Source: Pelodera strongyloides
Lineage: Eukaryota; Nematoda; Chromadorea; Rhabditida; Rhabditidae
Assembly: GCA_036852015.1 (NCBI GenBank)
Contig: JAANDG010000028.1
Span: 124,001-188,000, forward strand
DNA length: 64,000 nucleotides
Direction: 5' to 3'
Within the stretch, counting starts at the first letter, position 1, and every line of letters begins with the position of its first letter. The position numbers and the translations under genes were made by a program. The notes under the pieces are model-generated. The model had not been told where the DNA came from, searched no databases, and saw nothing but the letters and a program-made list of their open reading frames with translations. Of the stretch, positions 52,046 to 63,585 are shown piece after piece.

Positions 52046-55000
52046 ATGAGTATCTGCTCTAGGTGAGTACTTTGTATAATTTTCTTTTACGTGAACGTGA
52101 AAACCCATGTTTTAGCTGCTGCATCTACTTACGTAGAAACTAACCATTTTATTTGGAACTATGCAAGGGGAATTCCTCGCATATTGCTTAACCAAAATTC
52201 ACGGATATGTATATAAGAGCATGAAATGTTTAGATGGAAAATTATAATCTTTCTTTGTTCAGCGTCCAACCTAAGCGATTCTCACATCGTTTGCTCCAAG
52301 GTCGGATCGAAAAACAAAAAGTTAACGAAAAGTACGATGATATTTTCTCGTCAGTCGTGGCACGTGTGACAACGAATAATTTAGATAAGCTGAGCAGGTG
52401 AGTTCTTTTACTTTTATTCTATTTTTTATTAAATTATTTAGAAAAAACAGTATCAAATGTAACTTTCGTTTTACTTTCATGCTCTCGTATAGTTTCTTAG
52501 ACGGTGTAAATTCTAATGAAATACCGTATTTTGTTGTCTACATTATTTATGCATATTATTCGCTTTTCAGCCAATACGTTCCAAAACCCAGCCAATCGTA
52601 TTTGTTTGCTCCTAGTGTGGTAAAAGCGAAAGGTAAGACATATCAATCCATTAATTATTTATTAAGCGTTTAGCTTTAGCTTGCTTTGCTTTAGCATGAT
52701 TTGCTCAATTTGTTGTGCTTGTATTGCTTTTATCGAGGTAGCTCTCCTTGTGTCGTGAGGAAATATCAGTTTACTTTACGTACAAATTTAATAGTTTAGT
52801 GGTCTCAGTTAATGCGCGCCTATAGGTGTCTCTCTATTTTTTTGCTCTCTCTTTCCTTCTGTTTATCGCATATACTTGATACTTCCTCTTTTTCTGCCAC
52901 GTAGCGCCGTTTCGGCATGCCATGCCTGTGCCTGCAGTTTTTTTGTAGCCTGACTTGTTTTTGGCAATCTTGACCCTGTCGATAGCGGCAGCGCGTGCGC
53001 CCGACTTCCGGGTTTTCTCGTTTCCTCCTGCTTCTGGGATTAGATAGTGAAATATTCAAATTCTAATGGTACATAATTTCCTGTTTACCGTACCCATAAC
53101 TTTTAGAAACGTTCATCTGTGTGTGCAATGAGTTGTTTGACAATCACAGGGAACTACACGAACATCTTGTTTTTATGGTTGGTCCTCAAGTATTTTTCTA
53201 ATATAAGAGCTTAATGGTTTAGTGCCATATCCGATATCCAGAGGCCGTATTCACCAACACACAGGGAGCCCTCCCTAGGCTTACGAGTGCTCTGAATCTT
53301 TTCTGTTCTCGCACTCTCCACGCACTCCTTTGCTCCCTGGTGCGGGCATTGGTGAATTCAGGTGAATCAGATGAATACGACCTCAGGGTTGGATTTCATA
53401 TGGGTAATTTTGTGCAGCTTTTCGAATGCGTATTCAGTTGACATATATTTAGCATTGCGACACATCATCCCCAATTAGATGTTCGCATTGTGTCAAAACT
53501 CAACATTGTCTCTCCGTGGAGCACTTTTGTGAGGTGGGTAAAGGTTCCCGTTAAAAATGAACAAATGGGTATTCCTAGCCCCACGTGGAGGATCATTAAC
53601 CCTGGATTTTTATTCATCTTTTGCTTTCTCGGGCTGTTTGTTATCTCTCTAGTCTCTCCTCTCTCGCTCTCTACCTGTCTCTCTCTCTCTCTTTCTACCT
53701 GTCTTACTCACTGGAGCCACGTAGAAGTGCTATTAGTGCAATGTGCAATTATAATTTCACTGATATTTTAGATGTGCGACAGTTATGTGGACGATTTGGA
53801 ACATCATGTTCGGACGCACTACTTGACGAAACAGGGCAAGGATGGACTCTATGAATGCCCACGGTGCTGTAAATGGTTTGGAGGTGAGCAATCATAATTA
53901 ATTGTTCATATTTTATTTCTCCTGTCCTTGTTTGCGATTTCTTGTAAGTTGAGTACGAGTCTATAAGTATATACAAATACAAACTAAAGAGACCTCGTTT
54001 CTTGTTTTAATCTTTGTCATATTAAAGTGTTCGTCAAACGTGAGTACATGACGCATTGTTAGGCGACTGACTGGCTGTTGTATCATAAATAAAAGTACTG
54101 TTTACTTACTGTGCACGATTCGCGCGTTCGATTTCCTCATATTGAGCTTTTCCTCTTATTCAACTTTCCTTATATTGTCGCCTTTTCTTTTACCAAAATG
54201 AATTCAACTTGCTATCTGGAAATCAACTGTTGGGTCCATTCTCTACGCGAACGGCCGAACCTCGTTTGAGGTGATAGTCTGATAGTCATAATAAAGTAAA
54301 TTTTCTCTTCAGAAATGGTCGATCTTCGAAAACATGAACAGAGAGTGCACTCCACTCGGCCGGCCAAGGTTTTCCCGTGTGAAATGTGCGACGAGATTTT
54401 CTTGAAGAAGTATAGCAGGTTGGTTTTTATTTTCCATTCTTATGGTATTTGTAGTAATCGAAGTGGAATTTCGTTTCCAATTACCCGTTGACGTAGTGTA
54501 CTGTACTGAGTGTATGTATGCTCATTCACATGAAATACTGCCTAAGCCCTAAGCTTTACGTTAACAAGTAGCTTTACGTGCTCATTCACATGAAATACTG
54601 CCTAAGCCCTACGCTTTACGTTAGCTTAATAAGACAATAATGACAGCGGATCGGATCTTTCCTCATTTAATTTTGAGTTGTATATGAGGCGTAGGGGGAG
54701 AGGAGGGAGTGTTCTCTGAGGCCACTCCGGTTACCCCGGGGAAATATTCCCTGGGGACAGAAAATAGCATTCTAATGGGGAATTGAGTGGTGAATATGGC
54801 CTCAGGTTTACTTACCGTACGTAGCCGCATGTGGTATTTCCAGAGGTAGCATACATCGTATTTACACATAACTTTGCAGAGATGATCATTTCATTCACCA
54901 CTTTGATTCGATTGTAACGATGGTTATGCAAAATGTGGAGAGTATCAAGGTCGCTGATCCCAGTGGGTTATAACGATTTCTGTTATTTTATCCTCTGTTT

Positions 55001-57116
55001 GCGGTTTCGTTGTATTCAATTAAATCCTCCATCTGATTATCATGGCATAAAACTTCGGTTAACACTACTGGGCTGTAGAGAATTGCTTTTTACATCTGTG
55101 TGAAACATGTAGATATTTAACCTAACCGGGTTGTTTTTGTGTGGTGGCCAGTGGTCATGGCCTATGTGATTATAAACAGGTGACAAACAGGAATCATGTG
55201 CGTATAACATGGGGAGACATTATAGCCCCAATGTTGTTCATGGATTGTTTTTCCTCCGGTACTGAGTACTGACTGGGTTGGGTGATGGTGTTGTACGTTA
55301 TACCTTCCAATAATACGTAAATATAATATGATGCTCTCGAATAAAACAGTGTTGCTTAGGACTCTTAGATCAGTGGTTTGAATTTGAACCGCGTAAGTTT
55401 ACTTACAAGTTTGAAGTTGAAATTTGAATATATAAAACAGTATTGTTTTCAGCGCCAGGCCTTCCCAACTGTCCACTGTGTAGGAAGGATTTCAGCTCTA
55501 GGAAATCGTTTAAAAGGCATATATTTCAGACGGTATGGTTTTCGTTTTCGTTATGATTTGTTTTGGTTTACATGTTAATTTAGTTATTAATTAATTAATG
55601 GGAGATAAATAGCAGGTTCCGGGTGGGGCTGTGGTACTTGTATGCCCTGCAGTCATGTACTTTTTTTGGGTTACCGTTACTCTATGACAAGAGCACAACT
55701 AGTAAGTTCTAGTTGGGGCTGTGGTACTTGTATGCCCTGCAGTCATGTACGTTTTAGGGTTACCTTTACGCTAATGGCGCGGTGGTGTTTAGATTCCAAG
55801 ATTTTATTCCTAGGTTTGCCGCGGCTTAAGAGGGAGATTTATTCTTTTTTTTTTAGTATTTCAATTTTCCAGCACATTATGATGGAACAACGGTGTGATT
55901 TGTTGCGGCGTCTGGCTGGTCCAGATGTTAACCGGGAGGCTTTGGATAAAGTGAGTTGCTTACAGTAATTATGAAGTACTGTACTGTATGCAAAGTTCAA
56001 TTCGAACTTTCCATGTACAAAGACCCACGATCTACGATATATTTATTGTCTTGCCTACGGTGATTGTCCCGGGGTGTTTTATTTTTCAATAGCTACATGG
56101 AAAATCGTTTTAGTTGACGAACTACATCAAGTTTGGTACTATTGCTGGCCGAAGTATTAAATGTGAAACGAGCGACGACGATGGTTATGCTGGTAGTGAT
56201 CGGTCAGAGGAAAAGGAGATTAAGGTTAGGTTACGTTCGTTACCGTTAGGTTTGGTTACCGTTGGGCTTGGTTAAAGTCAAAGTTTTCGTAACTCCTACG
56301 GGCGGTTCCTTGCTCTCGCAAGTTATCACATCACGTTAACGGTAGGACTACCGGTATAACAGTTAGGTGTACAATTGTTCATGTGTCTTGCAGATTCATC
56401 TTTCCAATTCGAGGGCTGAGATATGACCAGCATTGCTGTAGCTGTATTTCTAGAGTAATTATTGCTCGAGTGAAACATGATCTTTCATGCGGAACTTAGT
56501 GCATGCAAAAAACTTGCACTTTGCTGATTTTACGTCAAGAGAAATCGCTGAAGAAGTACTACTAGAAGTACAAACGATTTAGAACTAGAATTAGAAGATC
56601 TTGTTGCGACTTGATGACTTGACTTTAAAGCGAAATATCGGCCGGTTTTTGAGACGCATTGCATATACCTGCTTTCTTATGCAGCATATACAAATGAGCA
56701 AAAATTAGAATAAAAACTAGACCCCACGTTGCATAAATGCATATGAATGCAAGTACTTGAGATGCGTTTCAAAAACCGGCCGGCATTTCGCTTTAAATCG
56801 TATTGGGTTTGTGAAAAACGGATTTTGGATAACTGCTTTCCCATCATCGGAATGGGAATGGACAGAGGAATCACATAGAAATGCAGCGTTCCTTCATATG
56901 CTAAATGCGCCCGTTGTATTGATTTTAAGGAAATATGTTTTGTCTTTCTAGAAGGAACCTGACGACGATGAGTTTCACAATTCGAAAGTTGTGAAAACGG
57001 AGCCAGTGGATGAGGGCCTCGGAACAAGTCCGTCGAGTTCGAGCACTGATGGAATGGGAACTACGGTAGTTAAGGAGGAACCGCAGGATTATGATGACCA
57101 TGACCAGGGTTGGTAA
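52046..57116 (+). CDS. C2H2 zinc-finger protein with SUMO-motif cluster, 343 aa (11 exons, complete)
   Basis: Exons 52046-52062, 52263-52397, 52571-52632, 53107-53189, 53772-53883, 54313-54418, 54880-54962, 55453-55532, 55873-55950, 56114-56224 and 56952-57116 join in phase. Canonical C2H2 fingers lie at residues 128-149 (C-x2-C-x12-H-x4-H), 159-179 (C-x2-C-x12-H-x3-H) and 206-227 (C-x2-C-x12-H-x4-H). Finger-like stretches in exons 4 and 5 (ICVCNELFDNHRELHEH and MCDSYVDDLEHHVRTH) are degenerate. Fingers two and three of this set are each split by an intron. The C-terminal 80 residues are acidic and hold four psi-K-x-E sumoylation motifs: IKCE (267), IKKE (288), VKTE (303) and VKEE (329), the last three followed by Pro. 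This suggests a nuclear DNA- or RNA-binding regulator whose activity is modified by SUMO; target and pathway unknown. Introns hold a fold-back element (53.2 kb) and an inverted-repeat element (56.6 kb). Confidence 0.92.
53240..53386. mobile_element. Fold-back element copy in zinc-finger gene intron 4
   Basis: Starts GAGGCCGTATTCACCAACAC like the 20,386 copy; right arm partly decayed (GAATACGACCTC). Confidence 0.65.
54519..54630 (+). repeat. About 59-bp tandem duplication in intron 6 of the zinc-finger gene
   Basis: TGCTCATTCACATGAAATAC... GCTTTACGTTA occurs twice. Confidence 0.7.
55620..55770 (+). repeat. 90-bp tandem duplication in intron 8 of the zinc-finger gene
   Basis: GGGGCTGTGGTACTTGTATG starts at 55625 and again at 55715, followed by the same CCCTGCAGTCATGTAC. 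Confidence 0.7.
56624..56797. mobile_element. Family A element in last intron of the zinc-finger gene
   Basis: Left TTTAAAGCGAAATATCGGCC, right CCGGCCGGCATTTCGCTTTAA. Confidence 0.7.
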
Positions 57117-58811
57117 GGGTGGAGGTATGGTCCCGCTGAATTGGTTTGATGGAGTGAATATGGCCGCACGAGGCAATTTTGAAATAATGGATAGGTCTAG
57201 ATCGCTCGGTGGTTAGTGTACGAACGATCACCACTGTTCATAACTGCAATGCCGATAGCGTTGGCACCAGTAACACACAAAGCTCGCGGAGCTATCGCCG
57301 ACTAGCTACAGTAGCCTGAGTAGTCACCTACCATTGACAATTCGCTAAGGTTTCAGTTTTGAATCGGTGTCGGTGTGCCAAACAACGGCCGACCCTGTAG
57401 TCCAAGAACGTATGTTTTACGTCCCCTACTACATGCATGTAGTAAAAAAAGGTTTCAGTTTTGAATCGGTGTCGGTGTGCCAAACAACGGCCGACCCTGT
57501 AGTCCAAGAACGTATGTTTTACGTCCCCGCGTAGATTTTGATGTATTCGACGCCTCCGTGTAGATTTTGCTTTTGCGTGCATGGCTTTCTTGTAAATATG
57601 TTTGCTTTCCCCTTTATCTTATGTATATTTCTATTATGTGGGTTACTGTGTTGAGTTTTTACTCGTAGTTTGTGTTATGTTTGGTATTATTTATTTATTA
57701 ACTTTGTCTATGTTTGATAGTTTGTTTTATGTACAAAGTATGCATGCCTCTCGCACGTTAGCAATACTATTTATTCTAGTTCAGTGCCTTGGTTTTGCTC
57801 ACGTTTTTGTGGATTCTTTCGCTTGATTCTAATTTATATGGATTTTAATAATTTAAATTTAATATGTATATTTATTTGGTGATGGCTTTGATAATGGCGG
57901 CAGCTAGTAGTTTATCAAGAGTTTTCTCTGACATCGGACAATAGCCCGTATTAGATATTGATTTTTTTTCTGATGAGGTATGTTGATGTTATTGGCGAAT
58001 TAGTTGTTCAATTTTTAATATTTATTTTATTCTTTACAATTAGCATTTCAACCTGATGACTGCATTTTTATTGAAACTATTAGATGAGAGATTGAATTTT
58101 GGAATGAACTTTATTTTAGATTTGTTGAACTATCTATTTTAATAGTCGCACCATTTTGTGATTACTGTAGGTTTCCTGGCTTACAGTAGTAATTTATCCA
58201 ATTAGTAATTGATGTAGTTTACAAGGGTTACGGTGTATTTGGGTTTTCTGGACTGACGTATTAAGAATTCATGGGTTTTCTGGTGATATGGTAGTATGAT
58301 GATATTGACTTTTTTTCTGATGAGATTTTGCTATCTTGTATTAGACCAATTACACTATGAGTTTAGGTGGTGCCTTGCTTATCTTTTTGTGCCCATATAT
58401 CTTTTTTGATAGGAAGCCTAACTGGAAAACTAAACTTTTGTATATAATACTCACACTGCATGTATAAGCTTCCATTGTGTTTTCTTGTGCTGGACACTTG
58501 TAAACATGATTATTTATTATTCTTTTTATTTAGAATAAAATTTAATAAAAATAAATTTTTTATGAATGAGGGTTGGGTTTGATTCGACAGGTTTGGTTTT
58601 GGTGTTTTTTGGTAAGTGCCATTTTAGTGAATTGGTGCCGGAAATTTCACTACACAGGAAAGTGAAAACCCCGATTTCGCCCCGATCAAGGCCCGATTTT
58701 TTGAGGGACGATTGGGGTTTTTGGTTTCCCATGTATGTATTTGGAACGCAGTTACAACACTATATTTGCAATGTTAGTAATTAAACAAGGGTACGGTATC
58801 TCTTTGAAGCG
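57117..58811. other. Intergenic stretch between convergent zinc-finger and MSP genes
   Basis: AT-rich with the 102-bp duplication and a fragment of the GATTTCGCCCCGATC repeat (58667-58725). The 3' UTRs of both genes must lie here; no clear AATAAA for the zinc-finger gene was picked out. Confidence 0.5.
57347..57535 (+). repeat. 102-bp tandem duplication
   Basis: GGTTTCAGTTTTGAATCGGT... TATGTTTTACGTCCCC twice, starting 57349 and 57451, separated by CTACTACATGCATGTAG, itself a palindrome. Confidence 0.75.
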
Positions 58812-58817
58812 TTTATT
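58812..58817 (-). terminator. Candidate polyadenylation signal for the MSP gene
   Basis: AATAAA on the minus strand, about 85 bases past the stop codon at 58902, a usual nematode spacing. Confidence 0.45.
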
Positions 58818-58901
58818 AACCGACTCCATCAAGCTACAAACATCGAGCTATAAACATCAAACTACATGAGAATTTGAATGCTGTGCTGCGTGACGTCATT
58901 C

Positions 58902-60373
58902 TTATAAGCTTCCTTTTCCTTCTGCTCGTTGTTCGAATGCAACCTGAACGTAACCTTCAATTACTGGATGTAGTACCGTAAGTAGCAAGTATTAAAGTTG
59001 TACGGTAGGGTAATTGGAGACCAACAACCGTACCCTGATCCGGCATTCACCCTGTGGGGGACCGTAATGTTCACTCCAAGCCCCTTCGCAAGTACATCCT
59101 GAAATATTGGGAAAGGACATTATTTTGCTCAAGCGGTGATGATGGTGCTTTACATTATAACTCATTTGTAAGGTCGGCATAAAGAGTTTACAAAGAGATG
59201 TTTCGGGAGTATATCCATCCTAATATTTACTACAACTGTGGGTTATAGCGGGGTATGCGCGGGTGATGTATGGTATATGAGGCAAGTGAATGGAGCTAGA
59301 GATTGTGTCAATGCTCTATAAGCTGTACGGTACGTGTCACCGTGTCCGTGTCAGTGTTACTAGTGACACGGAGGTAAGAAATCTGGAGACCTGAAATTTG
59401 ATTTTGTTACACGTCACCTTCGGGAGCCGGTATGTGATATATACCAAAGTGATGGCGATCGTCCGCGGGCATTTCACTGTCTTTTGCTCTGAAATGATGT
59501 ATATGGGATCCAAGATCAGTTGTGAGCATGAGAAGTTATTGGGCTCTCCGGGTTCTCCGAAAAGTAATATACTACGTCCACGTCGGAGATTGGCTGAGGC
59601 CGTATTCCCCAAAACACAGGAAGCTCTCCCTAGGTTCACGAGCGCTCTGAATCTCTTCTGCTTTCGCACTCTCTACGAACTCGTTCGCTCCCTGTGGAGG
59701 CCGGGGAGGGCTCCCTGCGTGTTGGTGAATACGGCCTCCTAGTCTAGCATAAGTTGCGTAGGTTCGCTGATGAGTAGATCAAACAATAGGAACCTACTTG
59801 AATGTAATACTGATTACTGCGCTCTGTCCGTATTCCAGTACACCGGTGGACGGCCGAATCTTGAACAAGTCGTTTCGAGTGCATTTAACCTGAAATGTGG
59901 CAAAACATAGTAAGTATGAGGGGAAGGAGATGAGGGGAGGCACGCCAAATATGAGACGCCCGAAACCTCCCCAGCGGTAAATTTTGGTGGAACCGGCCTC
60001 AAGACTGAACTTGGCCAGAAAGCCTTTTACCTTATATGCCTGACGGTGGTCACTCTTGTTGGTAATTTTCATCGACGTCTTTATCTCACAATTCAGGTCG
60101 CCGACAAACCGAATCTAAAACATTACACGTGAAAAAACTTGGAGGTTTAAAACTACAATGGATAAGGGTGTCTAAAGGCTCTAGCACGAAGACGTCGTGC
60201 ATACCATAATCTGGAGCTAGTAGTCTACTTTGCTCAGGACTTCTACCAAGAGTTAAAACGATAAAAAAACGAATATTGTGTTTCTGATGGGACGGAATCA
60301 TAAAACAAGTTACCGTAATCCTACTTACCTTGTCAGCTGGTTCAACTTGTAAATAAAACTTTTTTCCTGCCAT
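58902..60373 (-). CDS. MSP-domain protein, 132 aa (6 exons, complete)
   Basis: Exons, in reading order, are 60373-60329, 60114-60031, 59889-59798, 59488-59418, 59098-59034 and 58943-58902; all are in phase and end in TAA. The N-terminal domain (about residues 6-95) has the hallmark MSP/VAP motifs: VEPADKIRFVGD, KITNKSDHRQAYKVKCT, FKIRPSTGVLEYGQSAVI and DDRHHFGIYHIPAPEG. A short extension follows (CTCEGAWSEHYGPPQGECRI, then a charged tail). Small single-domain MSP proteins in nematodes are mostly sperm proteins acting in cytoskeletal assembly or signalling; that role is inferred from family. MAGKK is chosen as the start because no in-frame ATG lies further upstream nearby. Intron 3 holds a fold-back element. 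Confidence 0.92.
59595..59738. mobile_element. Fold-back element copy in MSP gene intron 3
   Basis: GAGGCCGTATTCCCCAAAAC on the left and TGTTGGTGAATACGGCCTC on the right; interior as in the 53,240 copy. Confidence 0.7.
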
Positions 60374-60855
60374 ACTTTGGTAACTGGGCAAGCAACGATT
60401 CGTGGTAGTAAAAAAGTGATGCCTAACTGACGTTAGCTCGACCTTTTAAGAATCTCTAATTTATTCTAATTTTCTTGTGACGCGACATATGTTTCCGGCA
60501 TCCAGTTTTTTACGGAGCTCATACTGGACAAATACAATCCCATGTATTATATGCAAATTTTGCTTTACTCGGTGTAACATTTGCATATAATACGTGGATA
60601 AGCAGTTGTCCACTGTACGCTGCACATACAACATATGTTACACGGTTTTCTTACGCTGTCTGCATTTGGTCATCATATTAAATTTACATATAATCTATGA
60701 TCCTATATATAGAACTATCAGATACAACTTGTTATATTATGCGCCCTACCGTAGTCCTGACCATACGCCCGTATTGATTCACTGTTTAAATCAAAATTAG
60801 TGCTCGCGTAAGCCCCGCCCACTCTAAAAAATCAATAAAGTACGCATCACATACT
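60374..60855. promoter_or_regulatory. Shared divergent promoter interval with a palindrome
   Basis: The MSP gene (minus) and the charged-protein gene (plus) start 482 bases apart and diverge. Inside, at about 60521-60628, an imperfect palindrome has arms CTGGACAA/TTGTCCA and an inner pair TATTATATGCAAAT/ATTTGCATATAATA. The inner motif resembles sequence in the TTAA elements at 4.6 and 24.5 kb, so it may be a short inserted element now lying in both promoters. Confidence 0.45.
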
Positions 60856-63490
60856 ATGGACAGAAATGAAGACAAGAAAGACAGACCGCGGACGAGTAAG
60901 TTGCTTTAATTTTTGTTGACAAACAACTCTCGTGGTGTACGGTAGGTCTCCACTTTTACGCATTGTGACACTACTGTACCTTGAAGACGTTGCCATTTTC
61001 TGGTATAAAAGTCAGCTTCAGTGTCTCTGACAAAACACTATAGTTCGCGTGTCTTGCTACGTCCCACCTGTGACAGGTAACAAAGAAAGGCCGAATATAG
61101 AAGTTCACCAGGCGATCCACATGACCACGAACAGTATTTCTGACAAAACGCTATAGCTGACTTGCGTTGCTATGTCGCACCTCTGACAGGTAATGAAAGG
61201 CGGAATATAGAAGTTCAACATGCGATCCACAGGATCACGAACAAAGGTCCAATTTGCATGTTTTCGTCTCGGAAAGAGCATCCCGAACGCGCCCTAATGG
61301 GGTTTGCAAGTATGCCAAAAACCGCGAGTTTTCCTTGCAAGTATCAATTCGCAAAATCGTGTGCTTTTTACACAACTTTACCGTAACTTTGACACATCCG
61401 CACTATAGAAAATCCGTAATCAAAGACATTTTTTGTTGAACAATTGGTCCCGTGGCGATCGGTCGTAAAAACTGCCTGTAGATATGATCGTGTAGTGCCA
61501 AGATACGGTAAATTTTTCGATACTTGCAAGGAAAATCGGGCATACTTGCAAACCCCATAAAGGTTGAATGTGTGTGCATCTGATATATTCGGTGTTCCAC
61601 CATGCCGTTTACTGTCAAATTTTCATGGAATCTTTCGTTATATAAGAGTATTCTGTTATATTACTTGCTATCTGTTTTCTTTATGATGTTCCAAGATCAG
61701 AAATTGACCTTTAAAGTTTCTGGAAAAATATCCCCCCTATTTCAGTGTCCAGGAGCCGTGCGTCGGTGTCGACGTCCAATAAAAAAGGCTCACCGATTGA
61801 ACAACTGATGTCGTTTTCCAAATCGGGTTGGTCGAATTATTCTATCTATTTCATAAATGCTATCTTTATAGTTAGAATATATACTAGTAGATAAGTAGCT
61901 CTTAGTTTAGTTGTTATCTGGCACGCAATGAGTGGTACCCTACGGGTATTTGTACTTACTACCACATTTGAGGTTCTTCAGGCTCAACAAGTGAGACTGC
62001 GAGCGATGGTCGACATTCCGGACAGTGAGTTCGTAAAGTATTTTTATGAAACCGACCTAAGCTAACCCTATTTAACGAAACACACGAAGTTAGTAGAACC
62101 ATTTACATTGTAACATAAGTAATACCAAAGGTACAGGCAAGTCTCTCTTTCCCCCTCCACCACCTATATATGTATATTCAATGTCTGTTGGTTCAGTACA
62201 ATTCAAAGATTATGACTTGTTCTACAACCGTGAATGTCAAAGTGTCTTCAGGTTGCTTACCTTTCGACTTTAGTTTAGTATCACTCTACTTTCAGCGAAA
62301 ATATGGACATGTACGACCAAAAAGAAATGCGAGCTCAGCTTCGAATACGAGCATCAGGAAGGAAACCCGATTTTCGATCCTGTGTAAGAAAACAGTATTT
62401 TTTAAAATAACTATTATCAATTAACTTATCATGGTTGTCAATTAAGGCCATTGCAGTTAAAGATTAAGCTCAAGTTAACTATGAATCTTGAAACACCGGA
62501 TTTCTATATTCAGCAAATAATGTTTAGTAGTTTGGTTGTGAATTGACGGAAATAGCAGAACGTAGTTCCGGTACTTACAATTCGAGTGAGTTCGAACTTC
62601 GAATCTGTATATTATAAGTATAAGTTTAGGAAAAAGAGAAAACGGCGGAAAGTGGTCGTTGGGATGAGGATCGACTTAGTTGGTCAGGCCTTATTGGTGA
62701 AATATTTACAAAGAAAAGAATGTCGGCTTGCATTTACACTTGCATAACTGGATCCCTGTCCATACTAAAATATTCCGAAACTTAGCCCGCCTTTGGGAAT
62801 AGTACTATAGGCGTCATTGGTCCTGGAACGATGCTAGTAAATAAATTACTGAAGAACGGTTTTCAGTGAGCCTGACCACGACTCGCCATGTCAAATCAAT
62901 TCAAAGCGAGAAAACGACGAGGAGAAGGACAAAGATAAGGACAGGGATAAAGATAGAGAAAGGGACAGAGACAGAGGGACAGCAGAGACGACGCAGACAC
63001 ACGATGGTAGAATCATTGTTGATTTATGGATGGTGTAGTGCGTCCAATCTACAGTACGCTGGCTGTTGAACCACCCATCGGAAAACTCTAGCTATGCTGC
63101 AATACCTACCTTATGTACACTTACCTAGGCTATCTAAGACTAATCAAGGTAATTAAGTAGAATCCTGTAATTGTATTCTTGATGTGTATTAAAAACTAAG
63201 ATTTCCTCATGTTTCAGAAGATCACGCGGTGAAGAAGCTGAAGCGAACTAGTAGGACACGGGCATCGGTAATAGTTTTATATAGAATTAGAATATCACTT
63301 GGTTTTGGTTAGCCATAAACCTCATATTTCTTAGTTAGTACATGTAGCTTGTAGCCTGCGTATCATTTTAGGACACATCTCGTCTCCGGCAAAGGACGTT
63401 GACGTCGACCACGGGAAACGTACCCTCGTCGAGCTCGATAATGTCCAATTCAAGTGGAACAACCGTTTTACAGTCGGATATGACCAATTT
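60856..63490 (+). CDS. Highly charged, probably nuclear protein, 5' part (8 exons, runs off window)
   Basis: Exons 60856-60895, 61746-61826, 61982-62024, 62296-62383, 62630-62682, 62867-63006, 63218-63267 and 63372-63490 join in phase to about 204 residues; the last exon ends at a GTGAGT donor with phase 2, so the gene continues beyond the window. The protein starts MDRNEDKKDRPRT, then Ser/Arg-rich sequence, a helix-prone charged block (MYDQKEMRAQLRIRASGRK), an alternating K/D-R/D stretch (residues about 126-148), a basic patch (AVKKLKRTSRTRAS) and Ser/Thr-rich sequence. Such charged dipeptide runs are common in RNA-processing and chromatin proteins; no domain is recognised. The exon 62630-62682 uses a GTCAGG donor, chosen because it alone keeps phase. 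Intron 1 carries a tandem duplication and a dispersed repeat. Confidence 0.82.
61026..61243 (+). repeat. Tandem duplication, about 110 bp, in intron 1
   Basis: TCTGACAAAACACTATAG... and TCTGACAAAACGCTATAG... each run through a GACAGGTAA block and GAATATAGAAGTTCA to a CGATCCAC...CACGAAC end. Confidence 0.65.
61300..61560. repeat. Same repeat in intron 1 of the charged-protein gene
   Basis: GGGGTTTGCAAGTATGCCAA to ACTTGCAAACCCCATAA with GTGTAGTGCCAAGATACGGT in between; larger loop than the other copies. Confidence 0.5.
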
Positions 63491-63505
63491 GTGAGTTTTT
63501 ATTTG

Positions 63506-63512
63506 TTCTGTT

Positions 63513-63547
<35 letters not shown>

Positions 63548-63585
63548 CCAGTCGGCTCACGCCGCCTGCGGCGACTTGCATGGAA
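63506..63585 (-). mobile_element. LINE/SINE 3' end with (AAAT)n tail in intron
   Basis: Minus strand: CAAGTCGCCGCAGGCGGCGT, GAGCCGACTGGTAAATAAAT, then nine or so AAAT units. The tail makes retrotransposition likely; the body would continue toward the window edge. Confidence 0.55.
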
